Part shown: positions 17,312 to 26,144 of the stretch, in pieces
Layout of the letters: each line of letters begins with the position of its first letter
Numbering within the stretch: the stretch's first letter is position 1
Source: Winogradskyella endarachnes
GTDB lineage: Bacteria; Bacteroidota; Bacteroidia; Flavobacteriales; Flavobacteriaceae
Length of the DNA stretch: 64,000 bases
Reading direction: 5' to 3'
Assembly (NCBI RefSeq): GCF_009741275.1
Contig: NZ_WOWS01000004.1
Location: 124,001-188,000 of the forward strand
Notes under the pieces: generated by a model
Databases searched by the model: none
What the model saw: only the letters and a program-made list of their open reading frames with translations
Told to the model about the DNA's origin: nothing
Program-made: the position numbers and the translations under genes

Positions 17312-18163
17312 CTACAATTTTGAAATAGCTACAACTAAACTGTCCTTCCAATTTAGAGTTTTTTTATCTAATATTTGAGATATTTTAGAAGTATCTAATA
17401 CACTATATTTTGGTCTTTTAGCAGGTGTTGGGTAATCTTTAGTTCCTATTTTATTTAATTGAATGTTGCTTTGGTTTAATCTAAAAATTTCCTTGGCAAA
17501 ATCATACCAGCTAATAACTCCTTTATTACTATAATGGTAAACACCGTATGCGTTGTTTTTAGATTCAATTAATTCTACTATCACCACTGCCAAATCTATA
17601 GCATAGGTTGGGCTACCTATTTGATCACCTACAACGCCTAGTTCATCTCTTTGATCAGCCAATCTTAGCATGGTTTTTAAAAAGTTGTTACCAAACTCAG
17701 AATATAACCATGATGTTCTTATAATAAAATGATTTTTTATTGTGTTTATAATTTGCTGTTCGCCTTCTAACTTAGTTTTTCCATATACACCAATAGGATT
17801 TGTACTATCAGTTTCTTTATATGGTTTTGATGCATTACCATCAAACACAAAATCTGTAGAAACATGTATTAATGTTACTTGGTGTTTACTGCACGTTTCT
17901 GCTAAATATTTAGGCCCTAATACGTTAATTTTATAGGCCAACTCCTTTTCAGATTCTGCCTTATCTACATTGGTGTAAGCCGCACAATTAATACAATAAT
18001 CAAAGGCCTGAAAATTAAAAGTAGACTCAACCTCATCTTTATTAGTAATATCTAGTTCTGAGGATGTTTTATATGTAAACTTAAGCTTTGGGTATAAACC
18101 AGCTACACTTTTAATACATTGAGCCAGCTGACCTCCTCCTCCAGTAACTAATACTTTTAACAT
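17312..18163 (-). CDS. rfbD: dTDP-4-dehydrorhamnose reductase
   Basis: RfbD uses NAD(P)H to reduce dTDP-4-keto-L-rhamnose to dTDP-L-rhamnose, the last step of the pathway, in the cytoplasm. The 283-residue protein has the Rossmann motif VTGGGGQLAQ (residues 5-14), INCAAYTNVDKAE, the STDFVFDG segment and the catalytic Y-x3-K in GVYGKTKLEGE near residues 129-139. It overlaps rfbC by 7 bases and is the last gene of the rfbBACD run. The 165-base gap between it and the lipoprotein gene contains the next operon's promoter and no clear terminator. Confidence 0.95.
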   Translation of the reverse strand: MLKVLVTGGGGQLAQCIKSVAGLYPKLKFTYKTSSELDITNKDEVESTFNFQAFDYCINCAAYTNVDKAESEKELAYKINVLGPKYLAETCSKHQVTLIHVSTDFVFDGNASKPYKETDSTNPIGVYGKTKLEGEQQIINTIKNHFIIRTSWLYSEFGNNFLKTMLRLADQRDELGVVGDQIGSPTYAIDLAVVIVELIESKNNAYGVYHYSNKGVISWYDFAKEIFRLNQSNIQLNKIGTKDYPTPAKRPKYSVLDTSKISQILDKKTLNWKDSLVVAISKL

Positions 18164-18705
18164 GATTGTGCATCTTTAAATTTAGGCAATAACAAATCTT
18201 TGTCTGATAGTATAAAGTCAGACGATTGTAGTTGCCAGTTGATATTTAAATCTTCGTCGTTATAAATTACGCCTGCTTCAGAGGCTTTATTATAAAAATT
18301 ATCGCATTTATAACTAAAAATAGTTTCGTCTTCTAGAACTATAAATCCATGAGCAAATCCTCTAGGTACAAATAATTGTGTTTTGTTTTCTTCAGTTAAT
18401 TCAACAGAAATATGTTCTCCAAACGTTTGGGAATCCTTTCTCATATCTACAGCAACATCTAAAACACCCCCTTTAACAACACGTACAAGTTTTGCTTGAG
18501 CATATTCGCCCATTTGATAGTGTAAACCTCTTAAAACACCTCTAGATGACTTAGATTCATTATCTTGTACAAACTGAATATCTAATCCTAATTTTGCATT
18601 AAAAGTTTGTTGATTGAAAGACTCAATAAAATAACCTCGTTTATCTTTAAAAATTTGAGGTTGAAGAATAAAACACCCTTTTAATTTAGTCTCTTTTATC
18701 GTCAT
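18157..18705 (-). CDS. rfbC: dTDP-4-dehydrorhamnose 3,5-epimerase
   Basis: RfbC epimerises dTDP-4-keto-6-deoxyglucose at C3 and C5. The 182-residue cupin protein has the diagnostic GVLRGLHYQ (catalytic H62), KLVRVVKGGVLDVAVDMR, and FVPRGFAHGFIVLED with the following Y-K-C-D-N segment. The length is typical. It is separated from rfbA by 2 bases and overlaps rfbD, so all four rhamnose genes are translated as one unit. Confidence 0.96.
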   Translation of the reverse strand: MTIKETKLKGCFILQPQIFKDKRGYFIESFNQQTFNAKLGLDIQFVQDNESKSSRGVLRGLHYQMGEYAQAKLVRVVKGGVLDVAVDMRKDSQTFGEHISVELTEENKTQLFVPRGFAHGFIVLEDETIFSYKCDNFYNKASEAGVIYNDEDLNINWQLQSSDFILSDKDLLLPKFKDAQSC

Positions 18706-18707
18706 AA

Positions 18708-19571
18708 TTATTCAGATACTAAGCTTAATAAATGTTTACCATAACCGCTTTTAGTTAATGGTTGAATGACTTTTTTAAATTGGGATTTATCTATGTATCC
18801 CATTTTAAAAGCTGCTTCTTCTATAGCACCAATTTTTAAGCCTTGGCGCTCTTCTATAACTTGTACAAATTGGGACGCTTGCATTAAAGATTGAAAAGTA
18901 CCTGTGTCTAACCAAGCTGTACCCTTATCTAATACACTTACTTTTAACTTTCCCTTTTTTAAATAAGCCTTGTTTACATCTGTAATTTCTAACTCTCCTC
19001 TTTTACTTGGTTTTATATTTTTTGCTATTTCTACCACTGTATTATCGTAAAAATAAATACCAGGAACAGCGTAATTAGATTTAGGATGTTCTGGTTTTTC
19101 TTCAATTGAGATAGCAACATCATTAGCATCAAACTCTACAACACCATAGCGTTCTGGGTCGTGTACATGATACGCGTAAATAATTCCGCCTTCTGGATCA
19201 TTATTTTGTTGAAGTAATTCTGATAAACCAGAACCATAAAATATATTATCACCTAATATTAATGCTACTTTATCATTACCAATAAATTCTTCTCCTATGA
19301 TAAAGGCTTCTGCCAAACCATTTGGAGCCTCTTGTACTGCGTACTGAAAGTTACAACCATAAGATTTACCATCGCCTAATAATTTTTGAAATAATGGTAA
19401 ATCTTGAGGTGTAGAAATAATGAGAATATCTCTTATCCCAGACCACATTAAAGTGGATACGGGATAATATATCATAGGCTTATCGTATATAGGCATTAAT
19501 TGTTTACTCACAGCCAAGGTTAATGGATGTAATCTTGTGCCAGATCCGCCTGCTAAAACTATTCCTTTCAT
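18708..19571 (-). CDS. rfbA: glucose-1-phosphate thymidylyltransferase
   Basis: RfbA makes dTDP-glucose from glucose-1-phosphate and dTTP, the first committed step to dTDP-rhamnose. [18 protein letters not shown] (residues 1-18) is the nucleotide-binding signature of sugar nucleotidylyltransferases, with [17 protein letters not shown] and [15 protein letters not shown] also typical of the short RfbA/RmlA class (287 residues). It lies 42 bases downstream of rfbB and 2 bases upstream of rfbC. Confidence 0.97.
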   Translation of the reverse strand: MKGIVLAGGSGTRLHPLTLAVSKQLMPIYDKPMIYYPVSTLMWSGIRDILIISTPQDLPLFQKLLGDGKSYGCNFQYAVQEAPNGLAEAFIIGEEFIGNDKVALILGDNIFYGSGLSELLQQNNDPEGGIIYAYHVHDPERYGVVEFDANDVAISIEEKPEHPKSNYAVPGIYFYDNTVVEIAKNIKPSKRGELEITDVNKAYLKKGKLKVSVLDKGTAWLDTGTFQSLMQASQFVQVIEERQGLKIGAIEEAAFKMGYIDKSQFKKVIQPLTKSGYGKHLLSLVSE

Positions 19572-19613
19572 ATTATTGGTTTGTTATACTTTTTAATCAA
19601 AAATTATAATTAA

Positions 19614-20627
19614 TTATTTTTTGTATTTATCTAGATACCACTCAATAGTTTTAATAATACCACTTTCAAAATTTTCGTCGGCTTTCCAGTTTAAATCGTC
19701 CTCTATTTTAGAGGCATCAATTGCGTATCTAAAATCATGTCCAGGTCTATCTTTTACAAATGAAATTTGCTCAGAATACGATTTAGATTTTGGTAATAAT
19801 TCATCTAAAATATCACAGATTTTATTAGCAATATATAAGTTAGTACGTTCGTTTTTACCACCAATATTATAAGTTTCTCCTGGATTGCCATTTTTAAAGG
19901 CTAAATAAATTCCTTTACAATGATCTTCTACATACAACCAATCTCTAATGTTTTTTCCATCTCCATAAATAGGAATTGGGTCATTATTAATTGCTTTTCT
20001 TATTATTGTTGGAATTAGCTTTTCATCGTGTTGTTTAGGTCCGTAATTATTGCTACAATTAGTAGTTACCACATTCATTCCGTAGGTGTGAAAATAACTT
20101 CTTACAATAAAATCTGAAGATGCTTTAGAGGCACTATAAGGACTGTTAGGTGCATAAGGTGTTTTTTCTGTAAATAAACCTGTTTCACCTAATGTACCAT
20201 ACACCTCATCTGTAGAAATATGATGAAACCTATTGTTTTTGCAACCATCTTTAAATAAAAATGGTGCTTCCATCCAATGCTTTTTTGCAACATTTAAAAG
20301 ATTGAATGTGCCATATACATTTGTATTAATAAATGCATCGGGATTTTTTATAGAATTATCTACATGAGATTCTGCGGCAAAATGTATAACTCCAGAAAAT
20401 TTATATTGCTCAAACAATGCTTCCACTAACTGGGTGTCGCAAATGTCACCTTTAATAAAAGTATAATTATTATTTGACTCTAATGCAGTTAAATTAGCAA
20501 GGTCACCTGCATAGGTTAATAGGTCTAGATTAACAACTTCAATATCTGTATTAGTATTTAATAAATAAGTAATAAAATTTGCACCTATAAAACCAGCACC
20601 TCCAGTTACAAGAATTTTTTTATTCAT
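19614..20627 (-). CDS. rfbB: dTDP-glucose 4,6-dehydratase
   Basis: RfbB converts dTDP-glucose to dTDP-4-keto-6-deoxyglucose with bound NAD+. The 337-residue extended SDR has VTGGAGFIGANFITYLL (residues 7-23), HFAAESHVDNSI, the catalytic STDEVYGTLG triad region and YSASKASSD with the Y-x3-K. NCSNNYGPKQHDEKLIP and DWLYVEDHC are family hallmarks. It overlaps the upstream Wzz-like gene by 8 bases, tying rhamnose supply to chain-length control in expression. Confidence 0.97.
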   Translation of the reverse strand: MNKKILVTGGAGFIGANFITYLLNTNTDIEVVNLDLLTYAGDLANLTALESNNNYTFIKGDICDTQLVEALFEQYKFSGVIHFAAESHVDNSIKNPDAFINTNVYGTFNLLNVAKKHWMEAPFLFKDGCKNNRFHHISTDEVYGTLGETGLFTEKTPYAPNSPYSASKASSDFIVRSYFHTYGMNVVTTNCSNNYGPKQHDEKLIPTIIRKAINNDPIPIYGDGKNIRDWLYVEDHCKGIYLAFKNGNPGETYNIGGKNERTNLYIANKICDILDELLPKSKSYSEQISFVKDRPGHDFRYAIDASKIEDDLNWKADENFESGIIKTIEWYLDKYKK

Positions 20628-21672
20628 AGTTTTTAATGAATTTAAATACTTTTAAAAACAAAAAGAAAAATAGAAAAAGCACTAATAAAATTAGAGGAAA
20701 CAATAAAGAGTAACGTTGCTTAAAACTGTAGTCTTTTTTACCAATTTTATCAAAAGGAGAAAGAATATCATAAAATGTATTTTCTTCAGCAACTGTTTTA
20801 TTTAAGAGACTTAATTCTCTCCTCAAGCTAAGTTCTCTTAAAAATAAATCGAATTCCTTAGTCGCTGTTTTCTCTTCTTGAAGCGGTAAAACATTGCCTA
20901 ATCCCAGAGATAAATTTGAATTTTTAGAATCATTTTTAATTGCTTCTAAATACGTTTTTTGAATGCTGTCTAGTCGATCCAATTGCATTTTTAAGGATTC
21001 TTGTTCTATATACGCTAAAGTATCTCTAACCTTTTTTTGATGTCCGGAAAAATCGTTCTCAAATGTCTCCTTAAACCCTTTTTGTAAATGAGGGAAAATA
21101 TCAATCTTAGTAGATTTAGACTTTATCGCGAATAATCTACTAGACATTAAATCTCTATTGTTTATATAATCAATAAAACTTAACTCATCAACCAAAGAAG
21201 TATCCACTGACTGTACGTACTCATCATATTCTATAAACAAATCGTTTTGTGATTCTGGACCAGCTTCTAACTCAAAACTCACCAATGTTTTTGCATCAGA
21301 AGTATCTATTTTAAAAATATTAGATAATTCAATATAGTTTTGTGAACCTATCAAGGTATTAAAATATCCAATATTAGTAGCCAGTTGATATTTAGAATCA
21401 AAATGTGGTTTAACCACCATTTCTGAAAAATAAATTGGATCTTTAGATTTTTCATAGATGTAACCTAATATGGCCGAGATAACAAGAACTGATACCACAA
21501 TTTTAAAATTATCTACCAAGGGTTTTATAACGTATATAATCGCCGAGAAAATGCCCTTAAAAACACTTCCAATAAATGCAAATAACCTTTCAAATAAACG
21601 ACCTATAGCATTGAATAATTGTCCTAAATCAACCTCTTCGTTATTTGGCTGTTGTGGTAATTTTTCACTCAT
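20620..21672 (-). CDS. Wzz-like chain-length determinant membrane protein
   Basis: This 350-residue protein has a soluble acidic N-terminus, an amphipathic stretch (LFNAIGRLFERLFAFIGSVF), one membrane helix near residues 58-72 (VVSVLVISAILGYIY), a long mostly helical periplasmic region, and a second helix near the C-terminus (about 325-345, LLFPLILLVLFLFFFLFL). Two helices around a coiled periplasmic domain is the polysaccharide co-polymerase layout. There is no attached Wzc-type kinase domain. In relatives it appears to be a lineage-specific Wzz-like protein. It probably sets glycan length; that is inference from topology and its location directly before rfbB. Confidence 0.72.
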   Translation of the reverse strand: MSEKLPQQPNNEEVDLGQLFNAIGRLFERLFAFIGSVFKGIFSAIIYVIKPLVDNFKIVVSVLVISAILGYIYEKSKDPIYFSEMVVKPHFDSKYQLATNIGYFNTLIGSQNYIELSNIFKIDTSDAKTLVSFELEAGPESQNDLFIEYDEYVQSVDTSLVDELSFIDYINNRDLMSSRLFAIKSKSTKIDIFPHLQKGFKETFENDFSGHQKKVRDTLAYIEQESLKMQLDRLDSIQKTYLEAIKNDSKNSNLSLGLGNVLPLQEEKTATKEFDLFLRELSLRRELSLLNKTVAEENTFYDILSPFDKIGKKDYSFKQRYSLLFPLILLVLFLFFFLFLKVFKFIKNYE

Positions 21673-21675
21673 ATT

Positions 21676-23367
21676 TTATGAATTAAATATTTGTTCTAAT
21701 ATCTTTTTTGTAATTACATATGTAGGTTTTACACCTGAAGTTCCTAAGCCTCCTGAAGCTAATGTGCTCCCTGTTTCTAATGGATTATCACTAGCGTAAT
21801 ATGCATATCTTACTTTAACGTCTTCATTAATACTGCCTCGCACTCTAGATGCTGCTTGTATGGCCTTTTGATAATGTGCGCCTTCCATTTCTAGACCAAT
21901 AACGTTCCATGTAGAATTCTTAAAGAATTTTAATATCTCTTTATTTTGAAGCGAAGTCCCTAAAACCGTTACCATTGTACCTTCATAAACATCAACGCCA
22001 CAATCTGATAAATCGTTTTTGCTTAATTCGTTTTTAAAAGGGTAGTTATCTGCTGTACCTTCAAAAATGTGAGCATTAGGTATCATTACGTCACCTTTTC
22101 CGCCTTCTAAAATTCCGGCTTTACCCATTATAGAAATAGACTTTACATCTAAATGAATCTTTTTACCATCAACCTTTATTGGTTTTAAAAATTCATCTAA
22201 GGTTTCATAGGCTTGCTCTCCAAACGCATAATCCATAACAAAAATGACAGCTTTATTCTCCACCACTTCCTCTAAATATTTAAAATCTGTTTTAGAAAAA
22301 TCTATTTTATCGGTGTCAAAAATCTGAACATCTATATTGGTACCAGAGGTGTCTTTTATTTGAATCATTCCACTTTGCAACGCTGACTTTTCTACTTTAT
22401 TGCGCAATGCTCCATTCTTAGAATCACTTAAAGATTCATAGGTTTCAAATATGTCTTTTTTAAGCTCAGCGCCTTTAAGTGTTCCTTTTGCAAACAGCGA
22501 ATTCATTACACTGTGCATATTTGCACTAATAATGTGAATTGGTCGCTCTAATAAACCATGTTTGTGTAGTGTAGATTTAATAGTATCTGCCCATATTTCT
22601 CCGTGAATATGATGACCTAAACGCTCTCTTAAAACCGGACTAAATGTAATAGTTCGTTTGTTATTATTAATGGTTTCTTCAATAGCCAACTTACCTAACC
22701 AGTATACAATATGTAATAAACGTTCTGGCTGATTATCTGTTGCAAATTTTGGATATGCTTCCGTTAATTCATTAAATGTTCTTCCTAAAATATTGGCCGT
22801 ATGCGTAATAGCAATTTCGCGTTCCTTTTGGGTTAACTTTTTGGTTGATGTAACGGCATTTTCTAATTTATTCCAATCTCTAACTGTTGAACCATCTTCG
22901 TCAATAATAACACGTTTGCTTATTTTATGAGACTCAACAAACAAGAAGGTAAGGTGTGTTAAAATATCATATATTTCAGAACGCCCTCTGGTAATTTCTA
23001 TGTTCATTTGTTCATCGTCAATGCGATAGCAATTACGTCTTCTTTTAGGTGGAATTATAGCTTTAAAATGCGAATTTCCATAACCTTCATCACTTGTAAG
23101 GTTTATAAACGTACATTCTTCAATACCTTGAGGTAATCTGTCTACAACATAAAGTAAACCTTCTAATTCTGCTTTTTCCTCTCCAATAGAACCATATATT
23201 TCTGGTCTTAAAAGCAATAAGGCTTCCCTTAGTGTTTCACCCGAAACTCCCATAGGTTTATAAAACCCACGATTAAAGAGGTGACGCATTGTAATATACA
23301 TGCGTTCTATGGCGCTAGAACTTTCTTGTGCTCTAGTTCTTTTATCTATTTTTTTCATTGAATTCAT
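21676..23367 (-). CDS. DUF6909 family protein, possible nucleoside-phosphorylase-like C-terminal region
   Basis: A 563-residue soluble protein that I recognise as the Bacteroidota DUF6909 family; no function is established. The N-terminal half is helical, with RTRAQESSSAIERMYITMRH and RRNCYRIDDEQMNIEITRGR. The C-terminal part has VTVLGTSLQNKEILKFF, VIGLEMEGAHYQKAIQ (about 490-505) and YASDNPLETG. The E-M-E-G-A-x-Y/A pattern is like the ribose-binding M-E motif of PNP/MTA-SAH nucleosidase-fold proteins, so I suggest a remote relationship. It lies 27 bases after the GH3 gene and 3 bases before the Wzz-like gene, in a co-oriented run. Confidence 0.75.
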   Translation of the reverse strand: MNSMKKIDKRTRAQESSSAIERMYITMRHLFNRGFYKPMGVSGETLREALLLLRPEIYGSIGEEKAELEGLLYVVDRLPQGIEECTFINLTSDEGYGNSHFKAIIPPKRRRNCYRIDDEQMNIEITRGRSEIYDILTHLTFLFVESHKISKRVIIDEDGSTVRDWNKLENAVTSTKKLTQKEREIAITHTANILGRTFNELTEAYPKFATDNQPERLLHIVYWLGKLAIEETINNNKRTITFSPVLRERLGHHIHGEIWADTIKSTLHKHGLLERPIHIISANMHSVMNSLFAKGTLKGAELKKDIFETYESLSDSKNGALRNKVEKSALQSGMIQIKDTSGTNIDVQIFDTDKIDFSKTDFKYLEEVVENKAVIFVMDYAFGEQAYETLDEFLKPIKVDGKKIHLDVKSISIMGKAGILEGGKGDVMIPNAHIFEGTADNYPFKNELSKNDLSDCGVDVYEGTMVTVLGTSLQNKEILKFFKNSTWNVIGLEMEGAHYQKAIQAASRVRGSINEDVKVRYAYYASDNPLETGSTLASGGLGTSGVKPTYVITKKILEQIFNS

Positions 23368-23394
23368 TCATTACTTTAACACACAAATATAGCT

Positions 23395-24897
23395 TTATTT
23401 AGTCAGATTAAATTGGTACAGACTGTCAGCTATTTTTCGGTCATTAGATAATCTTGGAATTTTATTTTGTCCACCTAACTTCCCAATAGATTTCATGTAA
23501 GATTGAAATCCGTCTTTCTTAATTTTTGTAATTTTTAAAGGTCTTAAAACTTTACCATCTATTAAATCTAAATAATACGAATTTTGTTGTTTTAATGAGG
23601 CTTCTAAACCTTCAATTAATTGAGCCTCATTTTCTGGTTCGTTTTCAAACTCTATTAACCACTCGTGGTATGGCAAGCCTTCTTCAGGATTTATTTGCGG
23701 CGCAACCGTAAACTCATTAACCGAAATTGAGGTATTTTCTGTGGCTTCCCTTAAGGCTTGTTCTACTTCTTTTCCTATAACATGTTCTCCAAAAGCCGAT
23801 ATAAAATGCTTAATTCTTCCACTTACAATAACTCTGTAAGGTTTTAGTGATGTAAACTGAACAGTATCTCCAATATTGTATGCCCAAAGTCCTGCTGTTG
23901 TAGAAATAATCATAACATAATTTACACTTAACTTTACATCTGCAATTGTGATACGTTTTGGGTTATCTTCAAAGAAGTGCTCTGCTTCTATAAACTCATA
24001 AAAAATTCCTGAATCTAACTGAAGTAACATGCCTTTTTCATCTTGTTTATCTTGAAATGCAAAAAACCCTTCACTCGCAGGATACAATTCTATACTATCT
24101 ACTTTTCTGCCTATTAAATTCTCAAATTTTGCCCTGTATGGTTCGTAATTTACACCTCCAAAAATGAAAAGATTGAAGTTCTTAAAAAGGTCACCAACAC
24201 TTTTTCCTGATTTTTCAATTAACTTTTCAAAATACATTTGTACCCAAGACGGAATACCAGAGATAATACTCATGTCTTCATTTATGGTTTCCTCTACAAT
24301 AGCATCTACCTTAGTTTCCCAATCCTCAATACAATTGGTTTTTAAACTAGGCATTCTATTTTTTTGAAGATATTTAGGCACATAATGCGCTACAATTCCT
24401 GATAACCTACCGAGTTTAATACCATTCTTTTCGTCTAAAATTGGACTGCCTTGAAGAAAAATCATTTTACCATCTACAAACTTTGCATTTCCTGTTTCAT
24501 GAATATAAAGCAGTATTGCATTTCTAGCAGCATTAACATGTGTTGGCATGCTCTCCTTGGTGATAGGAATGTATTTTGCACCAGAAGTTGTTCCAGAGGT
24601 TTTTGCAAAGTAAATAGGTTTGCCTTTCCAGAGGACATCTTCCTCACCTGCAACAACACGTTCTACATAAGGTTTTAACTCTTCGTAATCTCTTACAGGA
24701 ACATTGTTTTGAAAGTCTTTAAAAGACGAAATTGAACTAAAATTATGGTCCTTACCAAATGCTGTTTGTTTAGCTTCTGCTATTAAATTCTTAAAAACTT
24801 TATGTTGGGTTTCGATAGGTTTAGATGACCATTTTTTAATTTTTTTTGCAATATATTTTGCAAACGGTTTTGAAAGAGCGACTTTAATTGATGGCAT
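23395..24897 (-). CDS. GH3-family acyl-adenylate-forming enzyme
   Basis: This 500-residue protein belongs to the GH3 family, ANL-superfamily enzymes that adenylate carboxylic acids and, in plants, conjugate them to amino acids. YFAKTSGTTSGAKYIPIT at residues 96-113 is the ATP-binding P-loop-like motif. LYPASEGFFAFQD near 274-286 and YNIGDTVQFTSLKPYRVIVSGRIKHF near 342-367 are the other GH3 motifs. The bacterial substrate is unknown. It abuts the M23 peptidase gene (1-base overlap) and precedes the DUF6909 gene, an arrangement that looks conserved in flavobacteria. Confidence 0.88.
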   Translation of the reverse strand: MPSIKVALSKPFAKYIAKKIKKWSSKPIETQHKVFKNLIAEAKQTAFGKDHNFSSISSFKDFQNNVPVRDYEELKPYVERVVAGEEDVLWKGKPIYFAKTSGTTSGAKYIPITKESMPTHVNAARNAILLYIHETGNAKFVDGKMIFLQGSPILDEKNGIKLGRLSGIVAHYVPKYLQKNRMPSLKTNCIEDWETKVDAIVEETINEDMSIISGIPSWVQMYFEKLIEKSGKSVGDLFKNFNLFIFGGVNYEPYRAKFENLIGRKVDSIELYPASEGFFAFQDKQDEKGMLLQLDSGIFYEFIEAEHFFEDNPKRITIADVKLSVNYVMIISTTAGLWAYNIGDTVQFTSLKPYRVIVSGRIKHFISAFGEHVIGKEVEQALREATENTSISVNEFTVAPQINPEEGLPYHEWLIEFENEPENEAQLIEGLEASLKQQNSYYLDLIDGKVLRPLKITKIKKDGFQSYMKSIGKLGGQNKIPRLSNDRKIADSLYQFNLTK

Positions 24898-25766
24898 TAT
24901 TCAAAATCTATAAAATTTGTTGGGTTTACAGGATATCCTTTACTCCATAACTCAAAATGAAGATGTGGTCCTGTGGTTAATTCTCCGCTATTACCAGACA
25001 TAGCAATTACTTCCCCAGATTTAACTAAATCTCCTTGAGATTTTGTAATTGCAGCATTGTGTTTATATACAGAAATTAATTCTCTATTGTGTTCTATGAT
25101 AACTACATAACCTGTTTCTACAGTCCATTCTGCAAAAATAACGGTTCCGTCTGCTGTTGCTTTAACTGGTGTGTTTTCTGGGACAACAACATCTACAGCA
25201 AAATGCTTTTCTTCTAAATTATAACGTTCTGAAATGGTACCATTAACTGGTGGAAAAAGCACATAACTAGATTGGTCACCAGCAATTTCAAACAAATTAT
25301 ATTTATCTTCTTTACCCACTTTTTCACGTAATAATGAGTCTTCTCTATTTGTTGGTACTTGTAGAATATCTAAATCATTTTTAGCTGCTTCTATTAAAGA
25401 ATCTCTATTTAATTCTAATGATGAAACGTCACCTGTTAACACTTTTCTTATTGAAGCATAGTATAATTTATCAACTTCTAGTTTTTGAACTAAAGAATCC
25501 GTTTTGTAGTTAAGCATTGTAGCTTCCTTCTTTAATTTTGCTGACGAATAGCCAGGAATGTATTCTCGTAATGGTGTAAAAGCAATTAATAAAACCGTTA
25601 GAAAAACCAGTGAAATAGCAGATATTGATGTTAAAATAAAAACATTAAGACGTGTTAACTTAATAGCAAAACGTTCTTCAAAAGTATCTTCGTTTAATAT
25701 GACTAAACGATACTTATGTAGTAGTTTTTTAGCTAATTTCTTTTCCTTTATTTTCTTTTTTGCCAT
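24897..25766 (-). CDS. M23 family (LytM-type) murein endopeptidase
   Basis: I start at 25766 (MAKKKIKEKKLAKKLLHKYR), giving 289 residues; an ATG 27 bases further upstream adds only a poorly conserved leader. A cytoplasmic basic N-terminus is followed by one membrane helix (VFILTSISAISLVFLTVLLI), a linker or coiled region, and a C-terminal M23 domain. The domain has all zinc and catalytic residues: H-x3-D in EKHFAVDVVV and HLHFEL near residues 264-269. It probably cleaves peptide cross-bridges in the periplasm while anchored in the inner membrane. It heads the operon that continues with GH3 and DUF6909. Confidence 0.9.
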   Translation of the reverse strand: MAKKKIKEKKLAKKLLHKYRLVILNEDTFEERFAIKLTRLNVFILTSISAISLVFLTVLLIAFTPLREYIPGYSSAKLKKEATMLNYKTDSLVQKLEVDKLYYASIRKVLTGDVSSLELNRDSLIEAAKNDLDILQVPTNREDSLLREKVGKEDKYNLFEIAGDQSSYVLFPPVNGTISERYNLEEKHFAVDVVVPENTPVKATADGTVIFAEWTVETGYVVIIEHNRELISVYKHNAAITKSQGDLVKSGEVIAMSGNSGELTTGPHLHFELWSKGYPVNPTNFIDFE

Positions 25767-25853
25767 TAAAACAAAATTAATTAAAATACTCAAATAGTAC
25801 CATTTTAAAGTCCTAAAGTTGTTAATACAACGTTTTATTTAAACTATAATTAC

Positions 25854-25861
25854 TAACTTTG
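25854..25861 (+). promoter_or_regulatory. -7 promoter element of tatA
   Basis: TAACTTTG is a full match to the TAnnTTTG consensus and ends 19 bases before the tatA ATG. A weak TTTT lies about 17-19 bases further upstream in the -33 region. Confidence 0.5.
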
Positions 25862-25880
25862 TAATCTAAATTTTAAAATT

Positions 25881-26063
25881 ATGATTTTCAGCAATATATT
25901 TTTGTTCATTGGACCATGGCAATACGTAATTATTGGTCTTGCGATACTTTTGTTGTTTGGTGGTAAAAAAATACCTGAATTAATGAAGGGCTTAGGTAGC
26001 GGAATAAAGGAGTTTAAAGACGCTAGTAAAGATGATACTAAAGATTTAAAGGAAAAAGAATAA
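25881..26063 (+). CDS. tatA: Sec-independent protein translocase TatA/TatE
   Basis: This 60-residue protein has the TatA layout: a short periplasmic N-terminus, one membrane helix ([18 protein letters not shown]), the hinge F-G-G-K-K-I-P-E-L, an amphipathic helix ([15 protein letters not shown]) and a charged acidic/basic tail. TatA forms the pore of the twin-arginine pathway that exports folded proteins. tatC is not adjacent in this window. The gene is monocistronic, between its own -7 element and a strong bidirectional terminator. Confidence 0.95.
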   Translation: MIFSNIFLFIGPWQYVIIGLAILLLFGGKKIPELMKGLGSGIKEFKDASKDDTKDLKEKE

Positions 26064-26088
26064 CAACAATTAAGTTACGTTATAAAAA

Positions 26089-26124
26089 AAGGTCTTCTAA
26101 ATAATTTTTAGAAGACCTTTTTTT
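26089..26124. terminator. bidirectional terminator between tatA and the DUF4837 gene
   Basis: Stem GGTCTTCTAA (26091-26100) pairs with TTAGAAGACC (26108-26117) around a 7-base loop, flanked by A-run and T-run. It can end transcripts from both convergent genes. Confidence 0.85.
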
Positions 26125-26144
26125 AATTGAATAAAATTAAAAGC

